NCBI GenBank assembly: GCA_002007465.1
Contig: LNAC01000351.1
Coordinates: 67,328-131,327 of the forward strand
Source of the DNA: Ailurus styani
Lineage: Eukaryota > Chordata > Mammalia > Carnivora > Ailuridae
Direction of reading: 5' to 3'
DNA length: 64,000 bases
In this document: piece by piece, positions 11,145 through 23,100 of the stretch
Layout: each line of letters starts with the position of its first letter
How positions within the stretch are numbered: the stretch's first letter is position 1
Made by a program: the position numbers and the translations under genes
Notes under the pieces: generated by a model
Seen by the model: only the letters and a program-made list of their open reading frames with translations
What the model was told of the DNA's origin: nothing
Databases searched by the model: none

Positions 11145-11570
11145 TTATTTTTTATTATGAAAGTAATGAACATTTGCTGTAGAAAATTTATACAATTATG
11201 ATAAGAAAAAAAAAGCATCTGAAACTCACATGTAATCTCGCCAATTAAGAGATGGCAACTGTAAACATTTAGCTATAAGATTTCAATATTTTTCTGTATT
11301 TACATTTATACAAAGGGATTCATATTGCACATAACTTTTAGAAGATTTTCCCAATTCACAACATACCACAAACATCTCTTCTTTACATGTTTATCTATAT
11401 TATCATGGTAATAACTATTTTATTGTCGAGCTCAGGAGAGGTTTTTTTTTTCCAGTTGTATCACCAGTATGTGCATGTGGATCAAAATTCTTTGGATAAA
11501 GACATGAACACACCCTTTATTATTTCTGCATGATAAACTCCTAACCATAAAATTGCTGGATTAAAGAGAA
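11145..11570 (-). mobile_element. Ancient L1 3'-end fragment
   Basis: Resembles the widespread old antisense L1 tail text: 'gaaagtaatgaacatttgct' at about 11159, then a block near 11280-11400 about cold-start text 'ttttctgtatttacattt', and 'aaattgctggattaaagag' at about 11550. It is closely related in layout to the fragment at 29060-29500. The subfamily is not assigned. Confidence 0.5.
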
Positions 11571-11581
11571 TACAAACATGC

Positions 11582-11606
11582 AGACACACACATACACACA
11601 CACATA
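11582..11606. repeat. (CA)n microsatellite, short
   Basis: Interrupted CA repeat (acacacacatacacacacaca). Confidence 0.85.
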
Positions 11607-12702
11607 TGTTATTTTACTATACATAAGCTGAAATGACCTGTGCAATTTTGGTATCAATTTATACTATCCATAGGTTGCATCTAAGTGTCAAAATTGTCAT
11701 GCTTGGATGCATGCATGCATCCAGTAGAGATCAGTAGAAAATCAGGGAATCAGTAGAGATTTCCAACATCTCTACTGTTACTGTCTACTCAGATGTTTAA
11801 ATTACATGTGTTAACTCATTATTTAAAATTTTTTTTCACATGAGAAGTTTTCTGGGATATTTTTCTTTCTTTATAGTTTTTACAAGCTTTGGACATATTG
11901 AGTGTTTAATGTTTTTCTCTACCCTATGGCTCTGATAAATATTTCTAAATTAACGTTTGTCTTTTAAGGCCAGATGTCATTATTTAAGTAGAATGTAATA
12001 GGATGGATTGCAATCAGGAAATCTTTAATAAAATATAATATGTTAAACATCAAAGGAAGGAATGATACAGATGATCATCTCAGCTGATATCTATTTCCTT
12101 TGTAAAAATTATCTTCAACCCCATCCATCTCCTCCACCTGTCTTGCTGTTAATATAAAATCTGTTCTATTTATTTCCAACATGAATCTCTACCTGAGCTC
12201 TGGACTCCATCTCTTTCTACCTTCCCATACACTTTGCCCATTTTTTCTTACTCCCCACTCCTGCAATTATATGTTACCCACAGTATTTACTTTATGCTTA
12301 TATTTATATCAAATTTTACAAAAGGTAAAATTAATCCATGGTGAAAAAAATGTAAGAACACTGGTTGCCTGGTGTTGGGGAAGGGTGGGTCCTTGCATTG
12401 ACTGGGAAGGGTGTGAGGGAACTGAGTAGTCCCACTCTTAGCCCAAATCCTATGGATGATCTTTCAGTTCTAACCATAGGGAATCACAGAGGCTTTACTT
12501 GTCAGTCTTCATGAGAGAGCTGCCATTCGGTCATATTTGCTGCACAGCCAGTGCGTTGAGATCTATGAGGAGATTTTCGGTCAAGGACTCAAGTTGTCCC
12601 TGGTTAGCCATCTGCCCTTCTGCATCTCTGAATTCCTAGCACAGGTGCCTCTATTCAGAGGCTCTTTTTATGGGGCCTTCCTCAGGTGGTTCTTCAAAGA
12701 AT
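11607..12702. other. Unique DNA, no gene recognised
   Basis: No mobile element or coding feature identified. The small frames at 12181-12429 and 12537-12731 (plus) have no recognisable domain, and the second runs into the SINE that follows. Confidence 0.55.
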
Positions 12703-12790
12703 TCCTCTGGCTTAGTTGGAAGAGCATGTAACTCTTGATCTTCAGGTCATGAGTTTCAGCCCCAGGCTTTATGTAGAGATTACTTTAAAA
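12703..12790 (+). mobile_element. Short tRNA-Lys SINE
   Basis: A tRNA-like head (cttagttggaagagcatgta) is followed by ttcaggtcatgagtttcag, then tagagattacttt. This is the short carnivore SINE form that lacks the long CT-rich body. Its A-tail grades directly into the GGAAA array that follows. Confidence 0.8.
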
Positions 12791-12898
12791 AAAGAAAAGG
12801 AAAAGAAAGGAAAGGGAAGGAAAGGAAAGGAAAGGGAAGGGAAGGGAAGGGAAGGAAAGGAAAAGGAAAAGAAAGAAAAGAAAGGAAAGAAAAATCGA
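12787..12898. repeat. (GGAAA)n/(GGGAA)n purine array from a SINE tail
   Basis: About 110 bases of pure purine on the plus strand, made of GGAAA, GGGAA and AAAGA units. It starts at the poly-A tail of the SINE at 12703, so it probably arose by expansion of that tail. The long open frames on both strands here (EKEKKEKKGK-like and FPFLSFPF-like) are products of the repeat. Confidence 0.95.
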
Positions 12899-14517
12899 GG
12901 GAAGAGAGAAAGGAGGGGAAACTTGAAGACACTTTTTCTTCACTCTGACTTAGTACTTCTTCTCTTCCAACCCTTCTCCCACTCCCTCTCCCTAGCCCCA
13001 TGGTCCATAAAACTGCAGGGTCCTTTTAGAAAATACAGTACAACTAACATGATGGATATAAACTGCCACCGCTGGGCAAAACAACAACAACGAAAGACAA
13101 AAAACAAAACACAAAAAAACCCTAGGATACAGGAAACTAAAAACAAAAGAAGTGGGAAACACACAGGATAGAACATGTCTCTCCCTCCACTTCCAGCCTT
13201 CTAGTCTCCCTTCTGGGCTGCCTATTGGAAGAGCCTGAGAAGCAGCTGATGAGGTTCAAATGTGGTTTGCAAGGTTTTGACCTCATCATTGCCAAGCGGT
13301 GCATAGAGGACAAGGACTGGAGCTGAGAAATCATTATTTAACATTGGGACATAACATTTGACCATTACCATAAGTCTTAAGCCTCAGTTTTCTCAATCTT
13401 ATACAGATTGTACATGTACAACCTCAATGAATGTACATGTGAGTGTGTGTAATGATTAATATACATATATGCACACTTATGCCTTATACCAGATAATTAA
13501 ATTTATTTGATACTAAATGTGGGGGAAATGTCCAGATCACTTTAAAAAAATTTTCATTTCTGTTATTATAATAGACTATAGATGTGGGATTCCTGTACTT
13601 TTTGCTTCTATATAGCTCAGTTTTGGGGGTTTTTTTTGCCTTTTTTTTAAACAAAGGAATCATTTAAAGTTTGTATTATGCTTATACTGCAAGAGTATAG
13701 AAACCATGAGATACAAATCAGTGGTGCAACTTATATGAAATACAGTCTGATTATACATATCACAAATTGCAATTCTTCTAGAAAGTCTTGAAATTTGTCA
13801 ATACATAAATATGTTTTCAGACTATATGTTTATTTTTATTTTATAGAAAATAAAATATTCATATATATTAGGTAGGAAGCCGTGGTAATTTAGTGGGGCA
13901 CCACAAGATTATTCTGAGGATTAGCTGATTTGTGTGTGTGTTTGAATTCAGTGCTGTCTATAACAGCATCTAGCATGGTATGTGCATAGTGAATATTTGT
14001 TGAATGCATAAATAGGAAATATTATAACTGTACCTTTACATATTAAAAGTACATTTGGATGAATAGAAACAAGTGTCCTTCCAATCACTAATTCAAAGAC
14101 TGCTAAGTCAGCTAGTATTAGATGATCAATGACTAACTGTCCCCTATTGTGCTAAGAACCTTAATATATAACTTCTTATTAAACCTCTAAAGATCACATG
14201 GCCAATTGGTGTCAGTGACATTGTTGAAATGTAAGTCTATTTGCCTTCGAACATACATCTCTTAACAATTTATCCCAACTTCCTGCAGCAATGTCTTTTG
14301 AATACATGCTAAACTTGGGGTCATAGTCTACTCAGTAATTAATGATGAGATTTTTTTGTTTTGTTTTGGTGTCTTTGTGATCATCTTACCTGACTATAAA
14401 AATAGTAAATGGCTGAGTTCCAAAATTTGTAGGTGGTATACGTTAGCCATGCTGTATTTTTCTTCAAGCCCTCTGAAAGCTTTTGGAAAATGGTATTTTA
14501 AAAGACTTCATTATATT
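12899..14517. other. Mostly unique DNA with an A-rich patch and a possible L2/MIR end
   Basis: 13078-13160 is an A/C-rich patch with CAA-type units. At about 13960-14012 the text 'agcatctagcatggtatgtg' followed by 'gaatatttgttgaatgcata' resembles the 3' end shared by L2 and MIR elements. No gene is recognised. Frames on both strands near 13140-13340 show no domain. Confidence 0.45.
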
Positions 14518-14694
14518 GGGGCGCCTGAGTGGCTCAGTCATTTAAGTGTCTGCCTTAAGCTCAGGTCATGATCCCAGGGTCTTGGGTTTGAGCCTTACAT
14601 CAGGCTCTCTGTTCAGCCGGGAGCCTGCTTCTCCTTCTCCCTAATGCTTTACCTACTTATAATCTCTCTCTCTGTCAAATACATAAAAAATAAG
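14518..14694 (+). mobile_element. SINEC, older copy
   Basis: Head 'ggggcgcctgagtggctcag', middle 'ctcaggtcatgatcccaggg', ending in 'tgtcaaatacataaaaaa'. Flanks aaagacttcatt (14501-14512) and aaaaacttcatt (14695-14706) form a target-site duplication with one mismatch. Confidence 0.95.
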
Positions 14695-14745
14695 TAAAAA
14701 CTTCATTTTAGCGTGATGGAATATGCATTGTGAAAAAGCACACTT

Positions 14746-14953
14746 GGGGCACCTGGGTGGCTCAGTGGGTTGAAGCCTCTGCCTTCGGCTCAGGTCATGA
14801 TCTCAGGGTCCTTGGATAGAGCCCCGCATCGGGCTCTCTGCTCAGCAGGGAGCCTGCTTCCTCCTCTCTCTCTGCCTGTTTCTCTGCCTGCTTGTAATCT
14901 CTCTCTCTGTCAAATAAATAAATAAAATCTTAAAAAAAGAAAAAAAAAGAAAG
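14746..14953 (+). mobile_element. SINEC, younger copy
   Basis: Full-length carnivore SINE with head ggggcacctgggtggctcag and an AAATAAATAAATAAAATC tail running into A/G-rich sequence. The target-site duplication is aaaaagcacactt (14733-14745) versus aaaaaggcacactt (14954-14967). It sits about 40 bases after the previous SINE in the same orientation. Confidence 0.96.
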
Positions 14954-15370
14954 AAAAAGGCACACTTTGTTTATTGATTTCAAATCAAATAAACTAAAAC
15001 AAAAAGAGGGATATCAGTTAAGATGTCAAGATAAGGGAAAAATAATCTAAAATTTAGCCTTTAATCTTTTTTTTGCATTTTGCAAATATTACAGTGTAAT
15101 AAATGGTATAGCACAGGACTGTTTCTATGCACAGGCAAGAACTTTTCATGTCATGTTTACTTCTTAACATAATGCAATGATTCCACTAGGCTAGCACCTA
15201 CCCCTGTGCACAGAGCAAGGAAGAACAAAAAATTTGTTGTGAAGAATTCTGGCTCAGATTTCATTTCTATTCCTCATTACAACATACAGAGATATCAGAA
15301 TCTTCATCTCAGAGAATTCTGGAAAGAAAAGATTCTTGTGTAATTTGCTTGCTACTATTTTTCCTTTTTC

Positions 15371-15373
15371 TAT

Positions 15374-15429
<56 letters not shown>

Positions 15430-15594
15430 TGGAGATAGACACACAGAGAGATAGACACAAGCCATGGGAGTGGGAGAGGGAGAAGCAGGCTTCCCACCAA
15501 GCAGGGAGCCCAATGTGGGGCTCCATCCCAGGACCCTGAGATCATGACCTGAGCCGAAGGCAGATGCCTAATAACTGAGCCAACGAGGCACCCC
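15371..15594 (-). mobile_element. SINEC with expanded (TTTA)n tail
   Basis: Antisense SINE with head at the right end ('ctgagccaacgaggcacccc'). On the left its tail is an uninterrupted TTTA array of about 58 bases at 15371-15428, far longer than the three or four units in other copies here. Similar T/C-rich text on both sides hints at a target-site duplication, but low complexity prevents certainty. Confidence 0.94.
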
Positions 15595-15697
15595 ACTTTT
15601 TCTCCTTTTTCTTACTGCTTGCTCTTCCTCTCTCTATATATTTGTGCCCCCCATACACCCCAGCCCTCTTGGTTTTTGTAATTATGTGTGTTGTCTT

Positions 15698-16055
15698 ATC
15701 CACTTGGGCTGCCATAATAGAAGAGCATCGTAGGTGGTGTTGAAAACCAGGTATTTATTTTTTCAGATTTCTGGAGCATGGAAATCCAAGATCAAGGTGT
15801 CAGAATGATTGGTTTCTGACAATAGATCTCTTCCTGGTGTGTAGTTGGTCACCTTCTCTCTGAGTCTTCATATCAGGGGGCTGGTGGGGGTCAGGGAGAC
15901 AGAGTAAAAGAGGGAGCTCTGTGGTGTCTCTTATGAGGGCACTAATCCTATGAGGAGAGCCCCACTTTTATGACCTAAATCTAATCATCTCTTAAAGTCC
16001 CATCTCCAAAAACCATCCATTGGGGTTTAGGGTTTCAATATATGAATTAGCACAT
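15698..16055 (-). mobile_element. MaLR LTR (MLT1/MST-like), antisense
   Basis: Plus-strand landmarks are 'cttgggctgccataatagaa', 'gatttctggagcatggaaat', 'ggtgtctcttatgagggcac', 'aatcctatgaggagagcccc' and 'tagggtttcaatatatgaat'. These are reversed features of MaLR LTRs of the type seen in sense at 50.9 kb. No internal region is evident, so it is probably a solo LTR. Confidence 0.75.
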
Positions 16056-16754
16056 GTAGTTTATATTTTAAATATTTTAAATTTCTTATTAAAATAACTA
16101 AGGTAACCTACATTATCCCTTTCCTTTACCATTTTCAAGTTAATTTTCTGAATTATCAATTTTAACAGAATATGCATGTTAACAGAGTTCAGTACACCTA
16201 TGTTGTTTCTAGATTATTTGGCAGATACTGCATGTGGATTTTACTTAGAGCATATGCTCTCATATACTCTGAAACCATTGTTTTTGTCTATTTATATCTG
16301 GATAGCCCATGGACAATGACAGATGTGGCCTAATTACCATATAAATTGCCAAGTCTGACTTTTTAAAATTTACATATTCAGGTGAAATGCTGAAGAATCA
16401 GCATTGATTTCCCAGAGGCATTTTCACATTTATAAAATATATGCAAAATCACAAAGAAAAAGGGGATTGCTCAGGGAAGACTTTATGATTACTGCCTGTG
16501 TTGCTCCATCATTATTCTCCCTTCCCTATAAGAACAGCTGAAATTAAAACAGTCCATTTTTTATCACCACGTTTTGTACTGTTATTTATCTCCTTTATTT
16601 TGTTTAACACATACTGGCCATTATTAGTTTAATCTTGGCTTTGAACTTGAAATTCAATGCAGGAAAGTGGAGATTCTTTTTTATCATTAAGTTTCAGGCA
16701 GACGTAAGTTATATGCTATAGAAGATTCATATGCTTTAAGCACGTATGTATCAC

Positions 16755-16794
<40 letters not shown>

Positions 16795-16985
16795 GTAACA
16801 ATTCCAAATTAATTGTTTAAACAGCTAAATTTCTGAGACCATTGGCCTCCAAATAATTGGAAGTAAAACCCAAATATAAAATCACTATGCCTTAGTGTCC
16901 ATGTATAAGATAAGGACGTCTTGATATTCCTGAGGCTTAGAATTGTTTGCCTAAACTCTGATTACTTACAAAATGCACAGACAGG
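16056..16985. other. Unique DNA with a (CA)n microsatellite
   Basis: A (CA)n array of about 20 units lies at 16752-16791 and is probably polymorphic. Nothing else is recognised in this stretch. Confidence 0.6.
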
Positions 16986-18066
16986 GAAGAATATTTGGGA
17001 AAAGAAAACATTTTTCATAAAAGACATATCCAAAATATGCAAAGAACTCTTAAAGCTCAACAATAACAAAATAAACAACCTGAATTAAAAAAAAAACAAA
17101 CAGGCAAATGATATGAACCAACACCTAACCAAAAAACATATTTAGGTGGCAAATAAGCATATGAAAAATGCTTATTCTCTTATATATTAGGGAATTTCAA
17201 ATTAAAACAACAATGAACTACCCCTACACATGTATTAGAATGGCTAAACTACAAAAATCTGACACCACCAAATGCTGACAAGAATTGGAGCAATAGGAAG
17301 TCATTCATTGCTGGTGGGAACACAAAATGGTACAGCCGTTTTGGAAGACAGTTTTTCACTTTTTTTCAAAGGTAGTAATAGTTTTTCTACATGATCTAGT
17401 AATCATAATCCTAGTTATTTACCCAAATTAGTTGAAAAGTTATGTCCACACAAAAACCTGATACTTTAATCATAATTGCTAAAAACTGAAAGGAACTAAG
17501 ATGTCCTGCAAAAGGTGAATTGGTAAACTATATTATATCCATATAAAGGAATGTTATTCCTTGATAAAAAGAAATGATATTTGCAAGCCATAAATAGACA
17601 TGAGGGACCTTAAATGCATATTTCTTAGTAAAAGAAGCCAGTCTGAAAAAGCTACATACTATATGATTCCAATTTTATGACATCCTGGAGAAAGCAAAGA
17701 TCTAAAGAGAGTAAAATGTTCAGTGATTGCCAGGGATTTGGGAGAAAAGGAGAGGAATAGATAGATGAAGAAGTAGACTTTTAGTAAAATTACTTCATGT
17801 GATATTGTAATAGTGAATACTTGACATTGTGCATTTGCTCAAACCTGTAGAACTATACGACACAGAGTAGACCTTAATGTAAATGATCGACTTTCGTTAA
17901 TATCATATCAGTATGGATTTATCAATTGTAACAAATGTGCCACACTAATGCAAGATGCTAATAACAGGGAAATCTGTAAGCAGGGGAGAGAGGGAGTATT
18001 TGGGAACTTTCTGTACTTCCTACTCCATTTTTTGTACACCTAGAAACTGTTCTAAAAAATAAAGCT
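16986..18066 (+). mobile_element. Old L1 3' region, sense
   Basis: Resembles the C-terminal ORF2 and 3'UTR of an old mammalian L1. It includes 'tgctggtgggaacacaaaat' (about 17311), 'tatccatataaaggaatg' (about 17537), 'ccagtctgaaaaagctacat' (about 17639) and the end 'aaactgttctaaaaaataaa' at 18044-18063. It is heavily mutated with many stops. An AATAAA-like signal is near its end. Confidence 0.8.
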
Positions 18067-19303
18067 GATTAATTGAGAAGAGAGTGACTTTCCACTTTTC
18101 CTCTCAACTTTGAATAGTATAAAATACTTATTTATAATTATTTAAGGTTGCTAAATATTACCAGAAAATCAGTAAACTGGAGGAGGGATTATATTAACTA
18201 AATAGATAAATTAATTCCTGCAGATCTAATGCTAATTCAGGAAACACAAAAAATATGAGAAACTTATTAACATACGAAAATTTGTCACTTGACAGTTTTC
18301 ATAAAATACAACTAAGTTTAGGATAAAATATAATAATAATTTTCTATGATCTAAAACACTATGTGGAGACCTTTCACCAAATCATAATTCAAAAATATAA
18401 AAAGATAAAAACTGTAAAATAAAAGTGAAAAAACAAGATGAAATGGGTTCGAGAAATCCAGTTACTGTTTATTATGAGTTCTGGAAGAAGAAAATCTAAA
18501 TCACAGAAAACTTAGCAAGAAATACATTGCATTATTTTATTGAAAATATTAGCTTAGAGTTATAATTTTTTAGGTTAGAGATACAATTTTTTAGCTTAGG
18601 ATTTTGACCACATGGTTGCAGAATCTAAGAAAGATAATATGTACACAGATTGAACAAGGTGAATATATTCACAATTTAGAGGGAATTAGGAACCAACTTT
18701 ATGTAGAGGAATGAGAGAAAATATGAGACTAGAAAGTAGATAATAATGGTTGGATAACATCTGGGCAATAATCAACATGAATTAGCAAAAGGAGAACTCT
18801 CTGCAATTTTAAAAAGCTTAAAAATATTGCAGTAACTAGAGGTAAACAAGCCTTGAGAGATCTTTTTTCTAAAATAGGAATATTAAACACATATTACTTG
18901 GCTAATGACAATGCACTAACTATGTGGGACAGACTGAATATGCAAAAGAGAAAGTTTGATATATATATGTGTTTGATGGAAGAAGTCCTTAAGCTATATG
19001 ATCAGGGAAAACAACAATGGTTAATTTAGGAAGAGAAGGATCAATTATTTCAACTTATGAGAACACATAAACAAGGCTTATATTTATGGTAATGTTTCTA
19101 AATTTGCAAAAGGGACAAGAATTTGTGGGAAATTATGCAGATTGCTCCAATTATCTTGTAGAGGAAGGAAACAGTTTTCTTTTGAAAGTACAGTTGGGAT
19201 TTTTATTACTGTTCTTTGCTTTTGGAACAGTGCTTGAGAAATAAGTAAAGGAGGGCATAAAAGTGAAATAGATGGATACATGGTTCTGAGGACACTGTCT
19301 AGT
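18067..19303. other. Unique AT-rich DNA, no gene recognised
   Basis: No element or coding feature that I can name. The small frame at 19084-19281 (minus) has no domain. Confidence 0.55.
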
Positions 19304-19322
19304 TTGAAAACCAGGAATTTTA

Positions 19323-19533
19323 TTTCATTTTATTTTATTATTATTTGCCCCAGGGGTACAGGTCTGTGAATCATCAGGCTTACCCCTTTCACAGCATTCA
19401 CCATAGCACAAACCCTTCCCAGCAGTGTCCATAACCCAGCCACCCTATCCCTACCCTCCCACCCTCCGGTAACCCTCAGTTTGTTTCGTGAGATTAAGAG
19501 TCTCTTATGGTTTGTCTCCTTCCCAATCCCATC
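19323..19533 (-). mobile_element. Short 5'-truncated L1 3' end, antisense
   Basis: T-rich tail on the left ('tttcattttattttatta'), then carnivore L1 3'UTR text ('ccccaggggtacaggtctgt', 'gtaaccctcagtttgttt'). A perfect 19-bp target-site duplication, ttgaaaaccaggaatttta, lies at 19304-19322 and 19534-19552. The insertion is about 211 bases and looks fairly young. Confidence 0.93.
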
Positions 19534-19952
19534 TTGAAAACCAGGAATTTTAGCGGTGACCATCTAGTTGAATGATTTTCTCCAAAATCGTACTTAGCAA
19601 TGCAGATATAGAGTTGCAATAGTTACTGGTTTTGTTTTGTTTTGATTTGTTTTTCTTTCCTCTTTTTCTGGGTTTTTGCGGCTGTACTGAGGCATGCAAG
19701 TTAATTATGGTGCTGTTGAAAAAACATGTGGATATAAATATAAAACATAAAATGCAGGTGGAATGAGGACTATAGCTGATCTATATTCTGAAAAATATTG
19801 ACAGATTAAAGGACCATATTCTATGAGGTCTAGAATCTGTGATTGGGAGTGAGAAGAGGAGATAAAAAGTTGTGAGTTTGGGGCTGAAGGCAGTAGTATT
19901 GGATTTTAGAATTTATATGGTGAAGTAGCCTTTGGGGATGAGAATATCTATG

Positions 19953-20150
19953 TCATTGTTTCCCAACGTATGATCAGGAGAACCACCTGAATCAGAATTG
20001 CTTGGAGATTTTTGGGGAGGGTTTGTGCTGTGAAAGGTGTAAGCCTGATGATTCACAGCTCTGTACCCCTGGGGCAAAAAAAAAAAAAAAGCTTGGAGTT
20101 TTAATCTAACAGAAAGTCTAAGGTGTTGCCTGGGCATCACTATTGCTAAC
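19953..20150 (+). mobile_element. MER5-like hAT DNA transposon fragment
   Basis: The text 'gtttcccaacgtatgatcag', 'accacctgaatcagaattgc' and, after an insertion, 'ttgcctgggcatcactattg' follows the order of a MER5-type non-autonomous hAT element. A short L1 (20014-20090) splits it. Confidence 0.65.
20014..20090 (+). mobile_element. Very short L1 3' end inside the MER5-like element
   Basis: About 60 bases of the same L1 3' end as at 19323-19410 but in the opposite orientation ('gtaagcctgatgattcacag' ... 'gtacccctggggc'), followed by a 15-A tail. The flanks gcttggagattttt (20000-20013) and gcttggagtttta (from 20091) form an imperfect target-site duplication. Confidence 0.88.
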
Positions 20151-23100
20151 AAAGACTCAGATGGATTATTTGGGAGCCATAGCTGAAAGGCCACTGATAA
20201 AGTTATGACCAGTTAAGGAATGGCAGAGGCTGAGGAGAAGTTCACTGGAGTTTGAAAATTATAAAATATGAAGGGCAAGGTTCTAAAATAGGGAAATCTT
20301 TGGACATTAATGATAAAGTTTGAAATAAAGAGAGAAAAATAAAAGAATAAATATCTCCATAATCCATCAAATAGATGGATATGGCCACAAGTAAGTTTGA
20401 CTCTTTTTTTGCTGATTTTTGATTTTCTGGATTAGATGATATGACTGTATAAACAACCCATGCAGATAGAGATAAAGTTGGGAACCCATGAATCAGAGTT
20501 CAAAAGTAAAACTTCAGATACAAAAGCTGAGCTCTACTGAGCAGCCACTAGTTCATTTAGCATACCTTGATCAAATAGATATGTCAAGTTTATGATTAAT
20601 GTCACCAGCTCTTGATGTATAAGAAAGTTCAATATTCCAGAACACCCAAAGTATCTTAATTAATCATTCCTGCACTGTCATCATTGCCCATCCTGCCCCA
20701 GAGGGTTGACTAGTAAAATAAAAAGCATGGCATGGTCTTGAACTTTTACTTGAAATGAGATAAATACTCAGAAAGAATGATATTATGGACAATTTACATT
20801 TTTGGAGCAATGTATCAGGGTACAGAGAGAGTCTGGGACTGATTGCCATCATGAGCACCCTGGTAGGGCCAACACTAAAGCACCCTAAACAGCATATGAC
20901 AAAATACAGACTTATTTTTCTATTCTGTTTACTGTTACGAGGAGGTACTTTATGTGGTTCCTTTCCTGCACAGAGTTAGATCAGGAATATGTAAGAGAAA
21001 ACTCAAGTTTGGCAGCCATGACTTCATCTGGAAGGGCTACCAAAATTCAGACATACAGAGGACAATCCATTTAACTTTTAAATGAAGCACCAATTACTAT
21101 TAGCATGACCTTTCATTTTCAGTTCTCTCTGGTGTGGAAGGAAGTGCATCTATGGTGAAAGCAGTTTTGCATAAAGAAAACATGAGGTGGTTTGACTGAT
21201 TATGTGGAGCCAAGGAGAACATGTATTTATAAGAAATTTAACCAAATAGAAAATAATCAAAATCACAAATCTAGGGACCTCAAAGGCATTGAATAGTATG
21301 TAATAAAAAGTATGTTTTAAATATTAATGCCAGCTTTAGAGAGCTTTTCTTTCTTTTATTCCTCATGTTTTAATTCCTCAGTATTAGAGCTCTCAAGACA
21401 GAAAACAAAGAATAGATTGAAACAATTAGTTAATTGATCTCATTCAATTTGGTTAGAGTTGCTAACAGATGAATTCTACTGTGTTCCAGAATTTTGGATT
21501 ACACTAGACTCCAATTAAAAAATATCCTCCCATTTTAGCTTCTGTGTGTGTGCAGGAAATAGTGGGAGAACTAGGGAAAAAGAGAAGTGTATATTTGACA
21601 TATATGTATAGTATTACATGTGCATAGCCTACAGCTTCATGTATTATTGTGTATTTCAGTGATACACTTATTGAAATAAAGGAGGTCAGGCTAAAAGCTA
21701 AATTTGTTCAAGCGATTTCAGATCTCTGGATATTTTTCAATATGAAGAAAATTCCTGACATATCCATTTCTTAAAAAGCAGGAGTGAGATGTGATATTAC
21801 AGCTATAAAATGTTACAGTGCTTCTTGCTGTTTGTAGAAATGTGGGATGGTTAAAATATAACATAAACAAAATTTCCTTAATAGTTTTGTTCATTCAAAA
21901 TTTGCACCTAAATGAGGATTTATAAAGTAGCTCTTTGATTCAAATGTAACAAAGACAAGCAGGTGTATATATTAAATTGTATAAAGAACAAAATGAAATA
22001 TAGAAAAATTGTTGCTAGCAACACTAACCACCATGTAGTTGTTAACTTAGGTCTGTTCCCTCCTAACTTTTTTTTTTAACCCAATCCCAGCAATCAAGAA
22101 AACAAATGGATCTTCATCACAAAGTTATTTCCTAAAATATTCAACATGATTCTTTTCATGTTGTTTGATAAAAGCTTGTGGTTTTTTATATTATTAAAAT
22201 AGTGTGGTTGCCATCAAAACTCATACTACCAAAACCTACCCTAAATCAGAGCTTTTAGTTACCTGGAACAAATTGTATAGCTGAATCATTGTCAACTGCT
22301 AGTGGGTAAAATCCTGCTGCAATGAGCCCACCTAAATGCTGTCACCACTCAGATATCGAGCTGTTCCCCTGGAAATATGTTTGGTTAAGCAACTAAAGAA
22401 TTAATTCCTGGTATAGCTGGCTTATCTAGAATCCTGCACTAGCTGTTAGGCCAGTACCTATCTGTTGGTGTTGGTGATACACCAATTGTGAAAGATTCTG
22501 AATATTGCCTGTGTCCTAAACTATCTTCATTTGAGCTATTTAACATATTTGAAGATGATATAGCTGCCAAGAGCAATGAGAAAAAAAGCAGAACACTTTC
22601 AGAAAAAATCTATATTGATGCATAAACCCAGTTTGGGGAAACTGAAGTGAATTATATGCAACAGTGTGGTTTTGATAAGCTATTTTGGACTAAATAACTT
22701 CATACCAAAATAAAACACGAAATAACTTCATACCAAAATAAAACTGCAGGGGGGTCCATCAATGAGAGAAAGGCAACAAGGATCTCAGGACTTAGCATTG
22801 GTCTCAAATGCCTGGTGACTATCTGACTTAGGTTGCTAGACCACTGCTGGTTAGTGTCTCCATGTGGGCCGTCAGAAGGGAAGAGAGAAAATGGAGGAAA
22901 CGGCGTGTCTGTACACAGGGTCTGCCTTGGGACCCTTTACTGCCCAGATAGCAAGACAGAAAGAAGGCCTCTACAGCATGCCTGGATGTCATCTCATGAA
23001 CTAGGCTGTGACTCACAGCACAGGAATGGTATGGAAAGGAGGGAATTAGAAAGTGAACCATACCCAGTGGGTAAATCACTGCCCTGCGATCTATTACTCA

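Noticed and set aside
12703..12790. Possible tRNA-Lys gene
   Set aside because: tRNA-like head only; the anticodon arm and acceptor pairing are not intact, and it leads into a SINE tail.
12716..13171. 151-codon lysine/glutamate-rich open frame
   Set aside because: It is translated from the GGAAA array and SINE sequence; no real coding signal.
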